Shown: piece after piece, positions 1 to 8,739 of the stretch
Layout of the letters: the number at the start of each line of letters is the position of its first letter
How positions within the stretch are numbered: position 1 is the stretch's first letter
Assembly: GCA_026126125.1 (NCBI GenBank)
Contig: JAHCJW010000017.1
Location: 1-35,439 of the forward strand
DNA from: Devosia sp.
GTDB taxonomy: Bacteria; Pseudomonadota; Alphaproteobacteria; Rhizobiales; Devosiaceae
Direction: 5' to 3'
DNA length: 35,439 nt
Translations under genes and position numbers: made by a program
Notes under the pieces: model-generated
The model's input: only the letters and a program-made list of their open reading frames with translations
Told to the model about the DNA's origin: nothing
Database searches by the model: none

Positions 1-1586
1 TGATGCGCACCGCCTACAACATGATCATCTATGAAGCGCTCGATTTCACCGTCGGCCTGTTCGACCGGGACGGCAACACCATCTCGATCGGTCTGGGACT
101 GCCGATGTTCATGCGCGGCATGAGCGACACGGTGAAGGCGCAGATCGCCCATTTCGGTATCGATCGGATCGAAGAGGGTGACATTCTGCTGACCAATGAC
201 GCCTATGTCACTGGCTCGCACCTCAATCACCCGACCTTCACGTTGCCGATCCTGCAGGACGGCGAGATCGTCGCCTTTGCCACCTGCATGGCGCATTGGA
301 TGGATATTGGGGAAACTCTGGGCCGGCTGACAACCGACATCTATTCCGAAGGCCTGCAAATCCCGATGACGAAATACCATCGTCGCGGTGAGCTGAACGA
401 AGACGTCCTGAACTTCATCCGCATGAATGTGCGCCGTCCGGACCGGGCGATCGGCGACCTCGAAGCGCAGCTGTCCTCGATCCGAGCCGGCTCCAAGCAT
501 GTTCGCGCCATGCTCGGCCGCTATGGGACGGAGACGTTCCTCGCTTCCATCGAGAAGATCAAGGATCAGTCAGAGGCGCGCGCCCGCGCTGTGATCTCGG
601 CCATTCCCGACGGCGTCTATGAAGCCGAAACGGCGATGGACGACGACGGGATCGATCTGGACAAGCCGGTGCCGATTAAGGTGCGGGTCGAGATCCGCGG
701 CGAAGAGATGACCGTCGATCTCAGCGGCGTCAGCCCTCAGGTCAAGGGGCCGTTCAACTCTGGCGCCGGTGAAGCCTGTGCCCAGGTCGCCTTCAAATGC
801 CTTGCCCTGTCGCAGGATTTTCCAATCAACGATGGCGGCTATCGCGCGCTCAAGGTCATCGTGCCGCCCGGCACCGTGGTGAGTGCCACCAAGCCGGCGG
901 CGATGAAGATGTGGATGTGCTATCCCATGACCATCATCGACACCATCTTCAAGGCGCTTTCCCAGGCTATTCCCGAGCGGGTGATCGCCGGCCACCACGC
1001 GGATCTGATGACCTGCAATGTCAACGGCATGCATCCGGTCGAGAACAATCAGTTCCTCTACATGGGCGGGCTTATCGGGGGTGGCTGGGGTGCGAAGTAC
1101 GATAGTGACGGGATGTCGGGCACGATCGCGATCAATGATGGCGATACCCATAACGGCCCCACCGAGCAGGTCGAGAATAAATATCCGGTGCTGGTGGAAC
1201 GCTATGCGCTGCGGCAGGACTCGGGAGGCGCCGGCCGTTTCCGTGGTGGCCTGGGCACCGAGCAGGTGGTGGTTGCTGCTGTCGGTCTGAACGGTATCAC
1301 GCGCTCCGACCATGTCCGCAATCCGCCCGATGGCTTGCTTGGCGGCTTGCCGGGGCATGGCAATCAGATCGCCGTCCGGCGGGCGAATGGTGAGGAGATC
1401 GTCTATTCCCACGGCAAGGTCGTCATGCAGCTGGAGCCGGGCGACGCCTATATCCTCCGCTCGGGCGGCGGGGGTGGATTTGGCAATCCCACCGAGCGCG
1501 ATCCTGCCCGCATCCGCGAGGATTTGCGTCAGGGCTATATCAGCCCCGAAGCGGCCGCCCGGGACTATGACTTCGTCGCCGAATAA
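1..1586 (+). CDS. Hydantoinase B / oxoprolinase-family subunit (HyuB-like), 5'-partial
   Basis: Product resembles the HyuB subunit of ATP-dependent hydantoinases, 5-oxoprolinases and acetone/acetophenone carboxylases, which works with a HyuA (ATPase) subunit. Seen: 527 residues are readable to the TAA at 1584-1586. The family pattern is present: an early FTVGLFDRDGN segment, GDILLTNDAY near residue 60, a central GPFNSGAGEA, and a glycine-rich C-terminus (GGGGGFGNP). The usual first roughly 40 residues are missing and the frame is open to the window edge, so the ATG at base 3 is probably an internal Met and the gene starts outside. A HyuA gene would be expected upstream. It is followed after 19 bp by an FAH-family gene, consistent with one operon. 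Substrate unknown: hydantoin/oxoproline hydrolysis and ketone carboxylation are both possible in this family. Confidence 0.85.
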   Translation, partial: MRTAYNMIIYEALDFTVGLFDRDGNTISIGLGLPMFMRGMSDTVKAQIAHFGIDRIEEGDILLTNDAYVTGSHLNHPTFTLPILQDGEIVAFATCMAHWMDIGETLGRLTTDIYSEGLQIPMTKYHRRGELNEDVLNFIRMNVRRPDRAIGDLEAQLSSIRAGSKHVRAMLGRYGTETFLASIEKIKDQSEARARAVISAIPDGVYEAETAMDDDGIDLDKPVPIKVRVEIRGEEMTVDLSGVSPQVKGPFNSGAGEACAQVAFKCLALSQDFPINDGGYRALKVIVPPGTVVSATKPAAMKMWMCYPMTIIDTIFKALSQAIPERVIAGHHADLMTCNVNGMHPVENNQFLYMGGLIGGGWGAKYDSDGMSGTIAINDGDTHNGPTEQVENKYPVLVERYALRQDSGGAGRFRGGLGTEQVVVAAVGLNGITRSDHVRNPPDGLLGGLPGHGNQIAVRRANGEEIVYSHGKVVMQLEPGDAYILRSGGGGGFGNPTERDPARIREDLRQGYISPEAAARDYDFVAE

Positions 1587-1605
1587 CATTTAAGGAATCT
1601 GAACA

Positions 1606-2439
1606 ATGAAACTGCTATCGTTCGTCGCTGACGGCTCGGAACGCGTGGGGCTCCTTTCCGGCGCTGGGGTCATCGATCTGACGGCGCGCCTGGGCCTGTC
1701 GCAACTGCCCGAGGCTTTCGCACGCAAGAGTGAAATCGAGGCTCTCGACCTTTCTCAGGCCGATTTCAACGCCGACGCGATCACTTACCTGCCGGCGGTG
1801 ACCAAGCCCGAGCGTATCTTCTGCATCGGCCTCAACTATCGCAGCCATCTGCTCGAAACGGGTCGCGAGGCGGGCCCCGAGCCGATGATCTTCACCCGTT
1901 TTGCGTCGTCGCAGGCTGCCCACGGCCAGCCGCTGATCCGGCCAAAAGTTTCGGATCACTTCGATTTTGAAGGTGAACTCGCGCTCATTATTGGTCGCGA
2001 CTGCCGCCACGTGCCGCAGGAAAAAGCCTGGGACGTGATCGGTGGCTATGCCTGCTACAATGATGGCTCGATCCGCGATTGGCAGAAGCACACCAGCCAG
2101 TTCATCCCGGGCAAGAATTTTCCGCAAACCGGCGGCTTCGGTCCCTGGGTGGTCACGCCGGACGAGATTGAAGACATCACCAAGGCCAGCCTCGTCACCC
2201 GTCTCAACGGCGAGGAAATGCAGCGGGCGGTGATCTCCGATCTGGTGTTCGATATTCCTCGTCTGATCGCCTACTGCTCCACCTTCTCGCCGCTTTCCGC
2301 TGGTGACGTGATCGTCACCGGCACCACCGGCGGCGTAGGCGCGGCGCGCAAGCCCCCGGTCTGGATGAAGCCGGGCGACACCGTCGAGGTGGAAATCACC
2401 GGGGTTGGAACGCTGGTTAATACGATCGCCGACGAGTGA
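1606..2439 (+). CDS. Fumarylacetoacetate hydrolase (FAH)-family protein
   Basis: 277 residues. FAH-fold enzymes hydrolyse C-C bonds of acylpyruvates, hydrate 2-keto-4-pentenoates or decarboxylate related diketo acids, using a divalent metal. Seen: a short N-terminal region (1-65), then the catalytic domain with CIGLNYRSHLLETG (73-86), the metal-binding FEGELAL segment (121-127), YNDGSIRDWQ (151-160), a PGKNFPQTGGFGPW stretch and a C-terminal TGTTGGVGAARKPP loop. Length and order fit single-domain bacterial FAH proteins such as those annotated ureidoglycolate lyase or 2-hydroxyhepta-2,4-diene-1,7-dioate isomerase. An AAGGA sequence about 9 nt before the ATG supports the start. In this cluster a ring-fission-product hydrolase is the most economical role, but the substrate is inferred only from context. 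Confidence 0.88.
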   Translation: MKLLSFVADGSERVGLLSGAGVIDLTARLGLSQLPEAFARKSEIEALDLSQADFNADAITYLPAVTKPERIFCIGLNYRSHLLETGREAGPEPMIFTRFASSQAAHGQPLIRPKVSDHFDFEGELALIIGRDCRHVPQEKAWDVIGGYACYNDGSIRDWQKHTSQFIPGKNFPQTGGFGPWVVTPDEIEDITKASLVTRLNGEEMQRAVISDLVFDIPRLIAYCSTFSPLSAGDVIVTGTTGGVGAARKPPVWMKPGDTVEVEITGVGTLVNTIADE

Positions 2440-2529
2440 TGTGATCGGGCGGCCCGGGGCGATTTCCGCGCCGGGCCGGCAATCGTGGCGCCAAGCGCTC
2501 CGCAGCTATTCAATGTGAGGATTCGGGAA

Positions 2530-3903
2530 ATGACAATGCAATGTGACCTGCTGATCGCGGGTGCGGGCGCTGCGGGTCTGGCGGCTGCGGCCCGCGCGGT
2601 CGAATTGGGTGCGAATGTGGTTTTGATCGAGAAGACCGCCGCCATCGGTGGTGCCACCCAATACAGCGCCTCCTTTGTGACTTTTGCCGGCACCGAGCAT
2701 CAGGAGCGCCTTGGTTATCCCGATAATGGCGACATTCTCTATGACGATCTGGTGCGCAGCTCCAATGGTACGGGCGACCCGGAACTGCTGCGCGCCTATG
2801 TCGAAAACCAGCTTGATGTCTATCACTGGCTTGTGAAAAAGGGTGTCGTCTTCAAGGATGTCGTGCATTTTCCTTACCAGACCTGGCCGCGGGCCCATCA
2901 CACCGAGCCGATGCCGATGCTGGAGACGCTGCTGCGCGATGCCCAAGCCAGCGGGAAGCTGAAGGTTCTGTTCGATTGCGCGGCAACGCGGCCTTTGGTC
3001 GAGAATGGCCGGGTCGTTGGCCTCGAGGTGCTTTCGGGTGATCAAAAGCAAGACATCCGAGCGACCAAGGGCGTTGTTTTGGCAACCGGCGGCTTCGGGT
3101 GGGGCGAGGATTTTGTCTCGACTTTCGTGCCCAATGCGCTCAAGGGCGTTCGCTTCGGCCACCGGGGCAACACTGGCGACGGCTTGCGCATCTGCATGAG
3201 CCTTGGCGCGGACATGCGGGACATGGGCTTCGTCAAGGGGACGTTCGCCAGCCATCCCGTTGTCGGCCCCGAGCGACACGAGATGGTGCACGCCTATTAT
3301 GATGGGGCGATCGTGGTGAACAAGCTCGCCCGACGCTTCATGGACGAATCCTTGTCGTATAAATTGAACCTCGATTATGCCCTGCTGCAGCCGGATCATA
3401 TCGGCTACCAGATCCTCGACGCCAAGGTGTTCGCCAAGGGCCTGCCGGGCGTCTCCACCAATGACTACGAGGACTATCACCGCCGTGGCAAGATGACCCG
3501 CCACGAGACGCTGGAGGAACTGGCCTCTGCCTATGATCTCGATCCGGTGGAGTTGCGCCGCACCATCGAGACCTACAATTCCGATCTGGCCGAATTCGGC
3601 TATGACCGCAGCTGGGGTCGGGCCCATGCCGTGACCGGAAGCGGGGAGGTCACCCCGATCGACACGGCGCCCTATTACGTCTTCCCGACGGTCCAGGTCT
3701 TCGCCTCCACCTTCGCCGGCATCCGCATCGACAGCAAAACCCGCGTCGTGAACGTCTATGGCGAACCGGTACAAGGCCTCTACGCGGTCGGCGAGATGAC
3801 CGGCGGCTTTCACGGGCATGGCTACATGACCGGCACTTCGGTGGGTAAATCACTGGTCTTTGGCTATATCGCCGCCGAAACACTGGCGGGAGATATTTCT
3901 TGA
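2530..3903 (+). CDS. FAD-dependent oxidoreductase, fumarate reductase/FAD_binding_2 family
   Basis: 457 residues from the chosen ATG. Seen: N-terminal dinucleotide-binding fold LLIAGAGAAGLAAAARA with a downstream acidic residue (VVLIEK), then GGATQYS, a mid-protein VVLATGGFGWGEDF, and C-terminal LYAVGEMTGGFHGHGYMTG followed by SVGKSLVFGYIAAE, the family's FAD-closing segment. Family members (fumarate reductase, KstD, urocanate reductase, tricarballylate dehydrogenase) add or remove hydrogens across a C-C bond. The frame is open further upstream to a GTG at 2485, but GTGAGG at 2515-2520 lies 9 nt before this ATG and the Rossmann motif starts right after it. The stop overlaps the next flavoprotein's start, so the two are probably translationally coupled. 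Substrate not determined. Confidence 0.87.
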   Translation: MTMQCDLLIAGAGAAGLAAAARAVELGANVVLIEKTAAIGGATQYSASFVTFAGTEHQERLGYPDNGDILYDDLVRSSNGTGDPELLRAYVENQLDVYHWLVKKGVVFKDVVHFPYQTWPRAHHTEPMPMLETLLRDAQASGKLKVLFDCAATRPLVENGRVVGLEVLSGDQKQDIRATKGVVLATGGFGWGEDFVSTFVPNALKGVRFGHRGNTGDGLRICMSLGADMRDMGFVKGTFASHPVVGPERHEMVHAYYDGAIVVNKLARRFMDESLSYKLNLDYALLQPDHIGYQILDAKVFAKGLPGVSTNDYEDYHRRGKMTRHETLEELASAYDLDPVELRRTIETYNSDLAEFGYDRSWGRAHAVTGSGEVTPIDTAPYYVFPTVQVFASTFAGIRIDSKTRVVNVYGEPVQGLYAVGEMTGGFHGHGYMTGTSVGKSLVFGYIAAETLAGDIS

Positions 3904-5621
3904 CCCCGATGGCTGTCGCTTCGGGGCAGCTTCCGGCCGAAGTCGATGTCCTGATCGTGGGAAGCGGTTTTGCGGGCCTTGCCTGTGCGGTGGCTTTGAA
4001 GATGAAGGGGCTAAACCCCCTCATTATCGAAAAATCGGAGAGCTGGGGCGGAACTTCTGCCCGCTCTCTCGGCGTCATGTGGCTGCCCGGACATCCCGAG
4101 GCACCGCCGGAAGACAGTGCCGAGCGCGCCAAGGAATATATCGCTGCCGTGGGCGGAAACCGGATCGACAATGCCGGCGTCGATACGTTCCTGTCCTATA
4201 GTCGGGAAGCCTTTTCCTTCTTCGAGGGCATGGGAGCCACACAGTCGATCTTTCCGCCCATCCAGCCCGACTACCAGCCCGAACTGCCGGGGGGTGTGCA
4301 GGCGGGAAGGGCGATGCGGCCGGTGGTCTTCGACGGTGCGTCGCTGGGAGAGGATTTCGCCACGTTCCGCCGTCCCATCAGGGACAATACGGCCTTCAAC
4401 GGCCTGGTGGTGGACGGCCCGGAAGTCCGCGAATTCTTGCATGCGACCAGAAGGCTGGGGTCGTTTCTCAAGGTGGCGGCGCTGATGACGAAATATGCCG
4501 TCAGCCGTTTGCGGTTCGGGCGCGACAGGCGCCTGGCGGTCGGCGCCGCTCTCACCGCGCGCATGGGCGCCAAGGCCCGCCAGCTCGGCATTCCGATTTA
4601 CCTCAATACTGCCCTTGTCGACCTGGAGTTGGACGGCAATAGCTGTCGGCGGGCGGTGGTGAGGCAGGGTGGCAAGCGTCAGACCGTCCTCATCGGTCGC
4701 AGCCTGGTTCTGGCCAGTGGCGGATTTCCGCACAACCCGCAGATGGTTGCGAAGTTTTATCCCGAGCACGCGAGCGGGCGCCATATGTCGCTGGCATCGC
4801 CGGGGAACAAGGGCGAAGCGGTCGATGCGGCATTGCGGCATGGCGCCCGGATGAATGCCGACCAGTCGAGCCCTTATGCCTTCATGCCGGTTTCGGTCGT
4901 CCCCGACCGCAGCGTCCTGCCCCGTATCGCGCTCAATGGCGGGCTGGATCGGGCAAAACCCGGCATGATCATGGTCGACAGGCACGGACGGCGCTTTGCC
5001 AACGAAGCGCAGGATTATCATCGCCTCGGCCTGGAAATGGCCGAAAAATGCGCGGATAATGGCGGCGAATGCTACCTCATCTGCGATCGGGCGGCGTTCC
5101 GCAAGCATGGCCTCGGCGCGGCGCTGCCCATTCCCGGCACCGCCTGGCAGTGGGAGCGTAAAGGCTATCTCGTGTGCGGGGCGAGCCTGGAGGAATTGGC
5201 GGTCAAGCTCGACATCGATGCCCCTGGCCTGAAAGAAACCGTCCAGCGCTTCAACAAAATGGCCGCCACTGGCGTCGATGAGGACTTCGGCCGCGGCCTG
5301 AGCTTTTATGACACCTATATCCGTTCGGTCGGCGAATTTGGCATCCAGGACGATGTCTTGGGGCCGCTTGGGGCCGGGCCCTATTATGCCATCCGTCTCA
5401 TTCCGGGGGATATCGGCGCCTTTGCTGGCCTCAGGGCGGATGCGGTTGGCCGGGTCATGCGCGAGGACGGCGCTGTGTTTAACAATCTATATGCCATCGG
5501 CAATGACCGGGCATCGATCTTCGGCGGCTTCTATCCCGGGCCGGGCATAACGCTGGGGCCTTGCCTCGTCTTCGGTTACGTCGCCGCCAATGCAATCGCT
5601 GGCGAAGGAGCAGAAAAATGA
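3900..5621 (+). CDS. FAD-dependent oxidoreductase resembling 3-ketosteroid delta-1-dehydrogenase
   Basis: 573 residues. Seen: VLIVGSGFAGLACAVAL with LIIEKS in the N-terminal FAD fold, GGTSARSLGVMWLPG, a central LVLASGGFPHNP, then GPYYAIRLIPGDIGAFAGL and IFGGFYPGPGITLGP followed by CLVFGYVAAN. The last two blocks follow the pattern of KstD-type delta-1-dehydrogenases (Tyr and Gly of the active site in the YYA..PGD block; the YPGxGxTxGP FAD loop). Such enzymes desaturate a ring next to a keto group. I infer an enone-forming or reducing role on a cyclic ketone; a steroid substrate is not implied because no other steroid genes are here. TTG at 3900 overlaps the upstream stop by 4 nt and has GGGAG about 8 nt before it; ATG at 3909 is the alternative. 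The 3' end overlaps the next gene by ATGA. Confidence 0.86.
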   Translation: MTPMAVASGQLPAEVDVLIVGSGFAGLACAVALKMKGLNPLIIEKSESWGGTSARSLGVMWLPGHPEAPPEDSAERAKEYIAAVGGNRIDNAGVDTFLSYSREAFSFFEGMGATQSIFPPIQPDYQPELPGGVQAGRAMRPVVFDGASLGEDFATFRRPIRDNTAFNGLVVDGPEVREFLHATRRLGSFLKVAALMTKYAVSRLRFGRDRRLAVGAALTARMGAKARQLGIPIYLNTALVDLELDGNSCRRAVVRQGGKRQTVLIGRSLVLASGGFPHNPQMVAKFYPEHASGRHMSLASPGNKGEAVDAALRHGARMNADQSSPYAFMPVSVVPDRSVLPRIALNGGLDRAKPGMIMVDRHGRRFANEAQDYHRLGLEMAEKCADNGGECYLICDRAAFRKHGLGAALPIPGTAWQWERKGYLVCGASLEELAVKLDIDAPGLKETVQRFNKMAATGVDEDFGRGLSFYDTYIRSVGEFGIQDDVLGPLGAGPYYAIRLIPGDIGAFAGLRADAVGRVMREDGAVFNNLYAIGNDRASIFGGFYPGPGITLGPCLVFGYVAANAIAGEGAEK

Positions 5622-6610
5622 TGATGCGGGCGGTGATAGCGGATGGCAGTGGGGGCCCTGAAGTGCTGCGCTTTATCGAGCAGCCGAGGCCAGGCCCTGC
5701 CGCAGGACAGGTTCTTGTCAAAGTCGCGGCAGCCAGCATCAACAGGCCCGATGTCTCGCAACGCCGGGGTGTTTATCCGCCGCCGCCGGGTGTGACGGAT
5801 ATCCTCGGCCTCGACCTTGCCGGCACGATCATCGAGGTCGGCGAGGGTGTGACCCGCTGGAAGGTTGGTGATCGGGTCTGCTGCCTTGTGCAGGGTGGCG
5901 CCTACGCCCAATATTGCAGCGTGCCGCAGGAACAGGTGCTTCCCATCCCCGACGGCTTCGATTTCATACAGGCCGCGGCGCTGCCCGAAATATTCTTCAC
6001 CGCCTGGAACAACCTGCTCCTGCATGGCCGGATGCAGCCGGGAGAAACACTGCTCGTTCAAGGCGGCACCAGCGGCGTCGGTATGGCCGCGATCCAGATC
6101 GCGAAGCTGGTTTTGAACGCCACCGTTGTCGCCACGGCGGGAACCGATGAGAAAAGGGCGGTCTGCCTCGCGCTCGGCGCGGACGCCGCCATCGATTACA
6201 AACATCCGGAGTGGGATGTACTGGCCGCGCAGGCATCGGGCCGATCGGGCTTTGATCTCATCCTCGACTCGCAGGCTGGCGACTACACCGCCCGACACCT
6301 CGCAATCCTGCGCGATGACGGGCGCCTGGTATTGATCGCAACGCATCGGGGAAGCCTCGAGCAAGTCGATTTGATGAATATTCAGCGCCGACGCCTGATC
6401 CTGACGGGGTCGACCATCCGTCCGCGGTCGTCGCAGTATAAAGCCGGCATTGCTGCAAGCCTTGAGCAGCGCGTTTGGCCCCTGTTGTCCAACGGCAGCA
6501 TGAAGGTGCTCATTCATTCCGTATTCGGTTTTGAAGATGTAGCGGCTGCCCATGCGCTGCTGGATCGAAACGAGCAGATCGGAAAGGTTGTCATGACGGT
6601 CGAGGCTTGA
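5618..6610 (+). CDS. NAD(P)H-quinone oxidoreductase, PIG3-type zinc-free MDR family
   Basis: 330 residues. Medium-chain dehydrogenase/reductase without the structural zinc cysteines; PIG3/quinone-oxidoreductase enzymes reduce quinones or enones with NADPH. Seen: the PIG3-typical block NRPDVSQRRGVYPPPPG (42-58), DILGLDLAGT, WKVGDRVCCLVQGGAYAQYC, ALPEIFFTAWNNL, and the nucleotide-binding GGTSGVGMAAIQIAK (149-163). The ATG at 5618 overlaps the upstream stop as ATGA and follows GAAGGAG at 5604-5610; the open frame extends further upstream inside the neighbouring gene and is not used. Coupled to the two flavoproteins, it could recycle a quinone electron acceptor for them or reduce an enone made by the KstD-like enzyme; both are inference. 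Confidence 0.88.
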   Translation: MMMRAVIADGSGGPEVLRFIEQPRPGPAAGQVLVKVAAASINRPDVSQRRGVYPPPPGVTDILGLDLAGTIIEVGEGVTRWKVGDRVCCLVQGGAYAQYCSVPQEQVLPIPDGFDFIQAAALPEIFFTAWNNLLLHGRMQPGETLLVQGGTSGVGMAAIQIAKLVLNATVVATAGTDEKRAVCLALGADAAIDYKHPEWDVLAAQASGRSGFDLILDSQAGDYTARHLAILRDDGRLVLIATHRGSLEQVDLMNIQRRRLILTGSTIRPRSSQYKAGIAASLEQRVWPLLSNGSMKVLIHSVFGFEDVAAAHALLDRNEQIGKVVMTVEA

Positions 6611-6720
6611 GGCGGTGGCGGTCATGTCGATCGGGGGCAAGACGAAAAATCGAAAAGAACATTTGATGCTCATCGTGGAGAGCCCGCTGATCTCACCGGC
6701 TGGCTGGGGAGGACGGTCCC

Positions 6721-7479
6721 ATGGCCAGCACTAACCTTGCCCAATTGCGCGCCCTCGTCACTGGCGGTGCGAGCGGTATCGGTCTGGCCTCCGTTCGGAT
6801 GCTCGCCGAGGCGGGCGCCTTTGTCGCCGTCAACCACCTCCCCGATGATACCGCCGCCGCCGCGACCGTTGCGATGTTTCGCGAGCGTGGCTTGCGGGTC
6901 GAGGCCGTCCCGGGCGATGTCGGCGATGTGTCGTCGGCCGAGAAAATGGTTGGCACCGCCATCCATTGCCTTGGAGGGCTGGACCTGCTGGTCAACAATG
7001 CCGGCCGCCCCGCGACGCCGCAGCCGATCCCCTTTCACGACCTCGATGCAATGACCGAAGAGCTGTGGGAGAAGGTGTTCTCGGTCAATCTGATGGGCAC
7101 TTTCCGCTGCTCGAAAGCTGCCGCGTCCGCACTGCGCGCCAGCAGGGGCGCAATCGTCAACGTTGCTTCGGTTGCCGGTTTGGGTACGCGGGGAAGCAGC
7201 ATCGCCTATGCCGCGAGCAAAGCCGCCGTGGTGAACCTTACCCGCAATCTTGCCCGTGCCTTGGCGCCGGATGTTCGCGTTAACGCTGTGGCGCCGGGCC
7301 TCATCGAGACGCCATGGACCGAAGGATGGTCCGACGAGCGCAAGCAGGGCACGCTGAAGTCGATCCTCCTCGGACGGCTGGGATCGGCCGACGAGGTTGC
7401 GCAAGCCATCGTTTTCCTGGGCACTTCTGCTCACTATATCAATGGCGAGACTCTGGTGATCAATGGTGGCGGCGCCTGA
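6721..7479 (+). CDS. Short-chain dehydrogenase/reductase (SDR), classical
   Basis: 252 residues, the normal length for a classical SDR. Seen: cofactor motif TGGASGIG (14-21), VNNAG (91-95), catalytic Ser150 in VNVASVAG, Tyr163 and Lys167 in the YAASK motif, PGLIETPW after the active site, and a C-terminal INGETLVINGGGA. These give NAD(P)-dependent oxidation or reduction of a hydroxyl/keto group. A strong GGGAGGA lies about 7 nt before the ATG. It is 110 bp after the quinone reductase, so it may be the last gene of the 5' operon; the regulator gene beyond it is convergent. Closest general annotation would be 3-oxoacyl-ACP reductase-like; substrate unknown. Confidence 0.9.
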   Translation: MASTNLAQLRALVTGGASGIGLASVRMLAEAGAFVAVNHLPDDTAAAATVAMFRERGLRVEAVPGDVGDVSSAEKMVGTAIHCLGGLDLLVNNAGRPATPQPIPFHDLDAMTEELWEKVFSVNLMGTFRCSKAAASALRASRGAIVNVASVAGLGTRGSSIAYAASKAAVVNLTRNLARALAPDVRVNAVAPGLIETPWTEGWSDERKQGTLKSILLGRLGSADEVAQAIVFLGTSAHYINGETLVINGGGA

Positions 7480-7618
7480 CGCGGGGTTTCGGGCCGTCAG
7501 CGGATCCTTCCAATGGAGTGACTTCAGGCGAGAACACCGTGAAAGCTATGCTCGAAGGGTGGGGCGAGGGAGGGCGCGCATCCGCTGATCAGCCACATTT
7601 TTCAAAGCGCATCGTGCT

Positions 7619-8461
7619 TCAGGATTGCGCCGGCATCACCTGCGCTATTGGCGATATCTGGGCCGGATTGGGCCACATTTTTCCCAGTTTCCTGCAGGCT
7701 TCGGCGACGGCAGGCCCCCAGGCTTCGAGATCGTCTTGACCCATGCGGTTGGTCGGGGCCGATAGCGAAATGGTGCCCACGCAGCGCGCCTTGCCGTCCA
7801 TCCCGTCCGTCACAATAGGCGCGGCAACCGCCCCGATCCCGATCTCGCTTTCCTGCCAGGAGATCGCCCACCCCTTGTGTCGGCTCGCTTCCAGCTCCTC
7901 GTAAAAACGCGCCCGGTCGGTGATCGAATATTCGGTGCGCGGGGTGAGGGGATTGGCGTCGAGCACCGCATCGACAAAAACGCGCGGCTTGGTCGCCAGC
8001 CAGGCTTTGCCGGCGGCGGTCGTATGCAGGCGAATAGCCGGGGCATAGTTGGGATTGATGTTGAGCATCCACTTGCGGCCGATCTCGGCCATCACCCACA
8101 TCAACTTGTCCTCTTCCTCGACCGCCAGACGGCTGAGTTCGCCACTGGATTCGGCCAGATCCAGCAGGATGGCGCGGGCCTGATCCATGATTTCTTCCTG
8201 GACCAGCTTGCGATGGCCCAGATTGGCGAGGCGATAGCTGAGGGTAAAGCGCTCGGAGAGAGGATATTTATAGATATAGCCCAGCTCGGTGAGGGTGAGC
8301 AGCAGCCGCCAGGCGATCTGCTTGTTCACGTCCAGGGCTCGGGCAATGTCCGACAGGATCAGCCCTTTTTCGGACAAGGCCAGCACTTCCAGGATGCGGA
8401 AGGCTCTGCCCACAGCCTGGATCCCCTGCGTGCCACCCTCTTTCGGCTCCTCGCTAACCAT
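7619..8461 (-). CDS. IclR-family transcriptional regulator
   Basis: 280 residues. IclR proteins bind palindromes as dimers or tetramers through an N-terminal winged helix-turn-helix and sense a small ligand in the C-terminal domain. Seen: AVGRAFRILEVLALSEKGL followed by SDIARALDVNKQIAWRLLLTL (HTH, about residues 15-65), then the effector domain with EESGELSRLAVEE-like text, LHTTAAGKAWLA and a C-terminal CVGTISLSAPTNRM, all typical of the family. ATG at 8461 is preceded by GGAG at a 6-nt spacing; an upstream in-frame extension has no support. It sits between the two arms of the catabolic cluster. A promoter with a palindrome over its -10 box (8548-8599) indicates likely autoregulation. Confidence 0.9.
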   Translation of the reverse strand: MVSEEPKEGGTQGIQAVGRAFRILEVLALSEKGLILSDIARALDVNKQIAWRLLLTLTELGYIYKYPLSERFTLSYRLANLGHRKLVQEEIMDQARAILLDLAESSGELSRLAVEEEDKLMWVMAEIGRKWMLNINPNYAPAIRLHTTAAGKAWLATKPRVFVDAVLDANPLTPRTEYSITDRARFYEELEASRHKGWAISWQESEIGIGAVAAPIVTDGMDGKARCVGTISLSAPTNRMGQDDLEAWGPAVAEACRKLGKMWPNPAQISPIAQVMPAQS

Positions 8462-8547
8462 CACTCGCTCCAAATCGTCACGCTGAGCACCGTCGCGACC
8501 CGGGCATCTAGCCGTAATTGTTCTATTTCGTCGGAACTCTAAGCGTC

Positions 8548-8576
8548 TATAAAATATAACTTCGTTACTTTTTATA
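8548..8576. promoter_or_regulatory. Putative IclR operator, site 1 (regulator promoter)
   Basis: Inverted repeat with 13-nt arms (8548-8560 and 8564-8576) around a 3-nt spacer; 11 of 13 positions are complementary. The right arm begins GTTACT and continues in Ts. The same half-site begins the right arm at 8943 and 14131. It covers the predicted -10 box of the minus-strand regulator gene, which fits autorepression. Assignment to the IclR protein is inferred from position and recurrence. Confidence 0.6.
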
Positions 8577-8599
8577 GGAAGGTCCCAGGAGAGACGCAA
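8571..8599 (-). promoter_or_regulatory. Predicted sigma70-type promoter of the IclR gene
   Basis: On the minus strand: -35 TTGCGT (8599-8594), 17-nt spacer, -10 TATAAA (8576-8571). The regulator start codon lies about 110 nt downstream. The -10 is inside the palindrome at 8548-8576. The same stretch overlaps the end of the small truncated flavoprotein frame at 8572-8739. Confidence 0.5.
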
Positions 8600-8739
8600 G
8601 ATGGGGATCGCTTCGCGTCGCGCAGCGGCCCGGCATTCTGCATGCACAGCAATATGTTGACCGCGGCCAATCCGCTTCCGCCGCCGCCAATGACGATCCC
8701 GCCGGCTAATAGCGGTTGGGGTGCGGTCAGGTTCCCCAT
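8572..8739 (-). pseudogene. Truncated flavoprotein N-terminus (55-codon remnant)
   Basis: A 55-codon frame starting at ATG 8739, with GGAAGGTG about 6 nt upstream, reads MGNLTAPQPLLAGGIVIGGG and then GSGLAAVNILL. This is a recognisable FAD-binding Rossmann start (GxGxxG with a following helix), but after about 32 residues the sequence loses family character and stops. Flavoproteins of this kind are 450-570 residues long. I interpret it as the 5' fragment of a decayed or recombined FAD_binding_2-type gene, left between regulator and GMC gene. It could also be a chance frame; no partner 3' fragment is visible nearby. Confidence 0.45.

Noticed and set aside
7475-7500. CTGACG/CGTCAG inverted repeat at the end of the first SDR
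   Set aside because: Only 6 bp, overlaps the stop codon and lacks a T-run; not enough to call a terminator.
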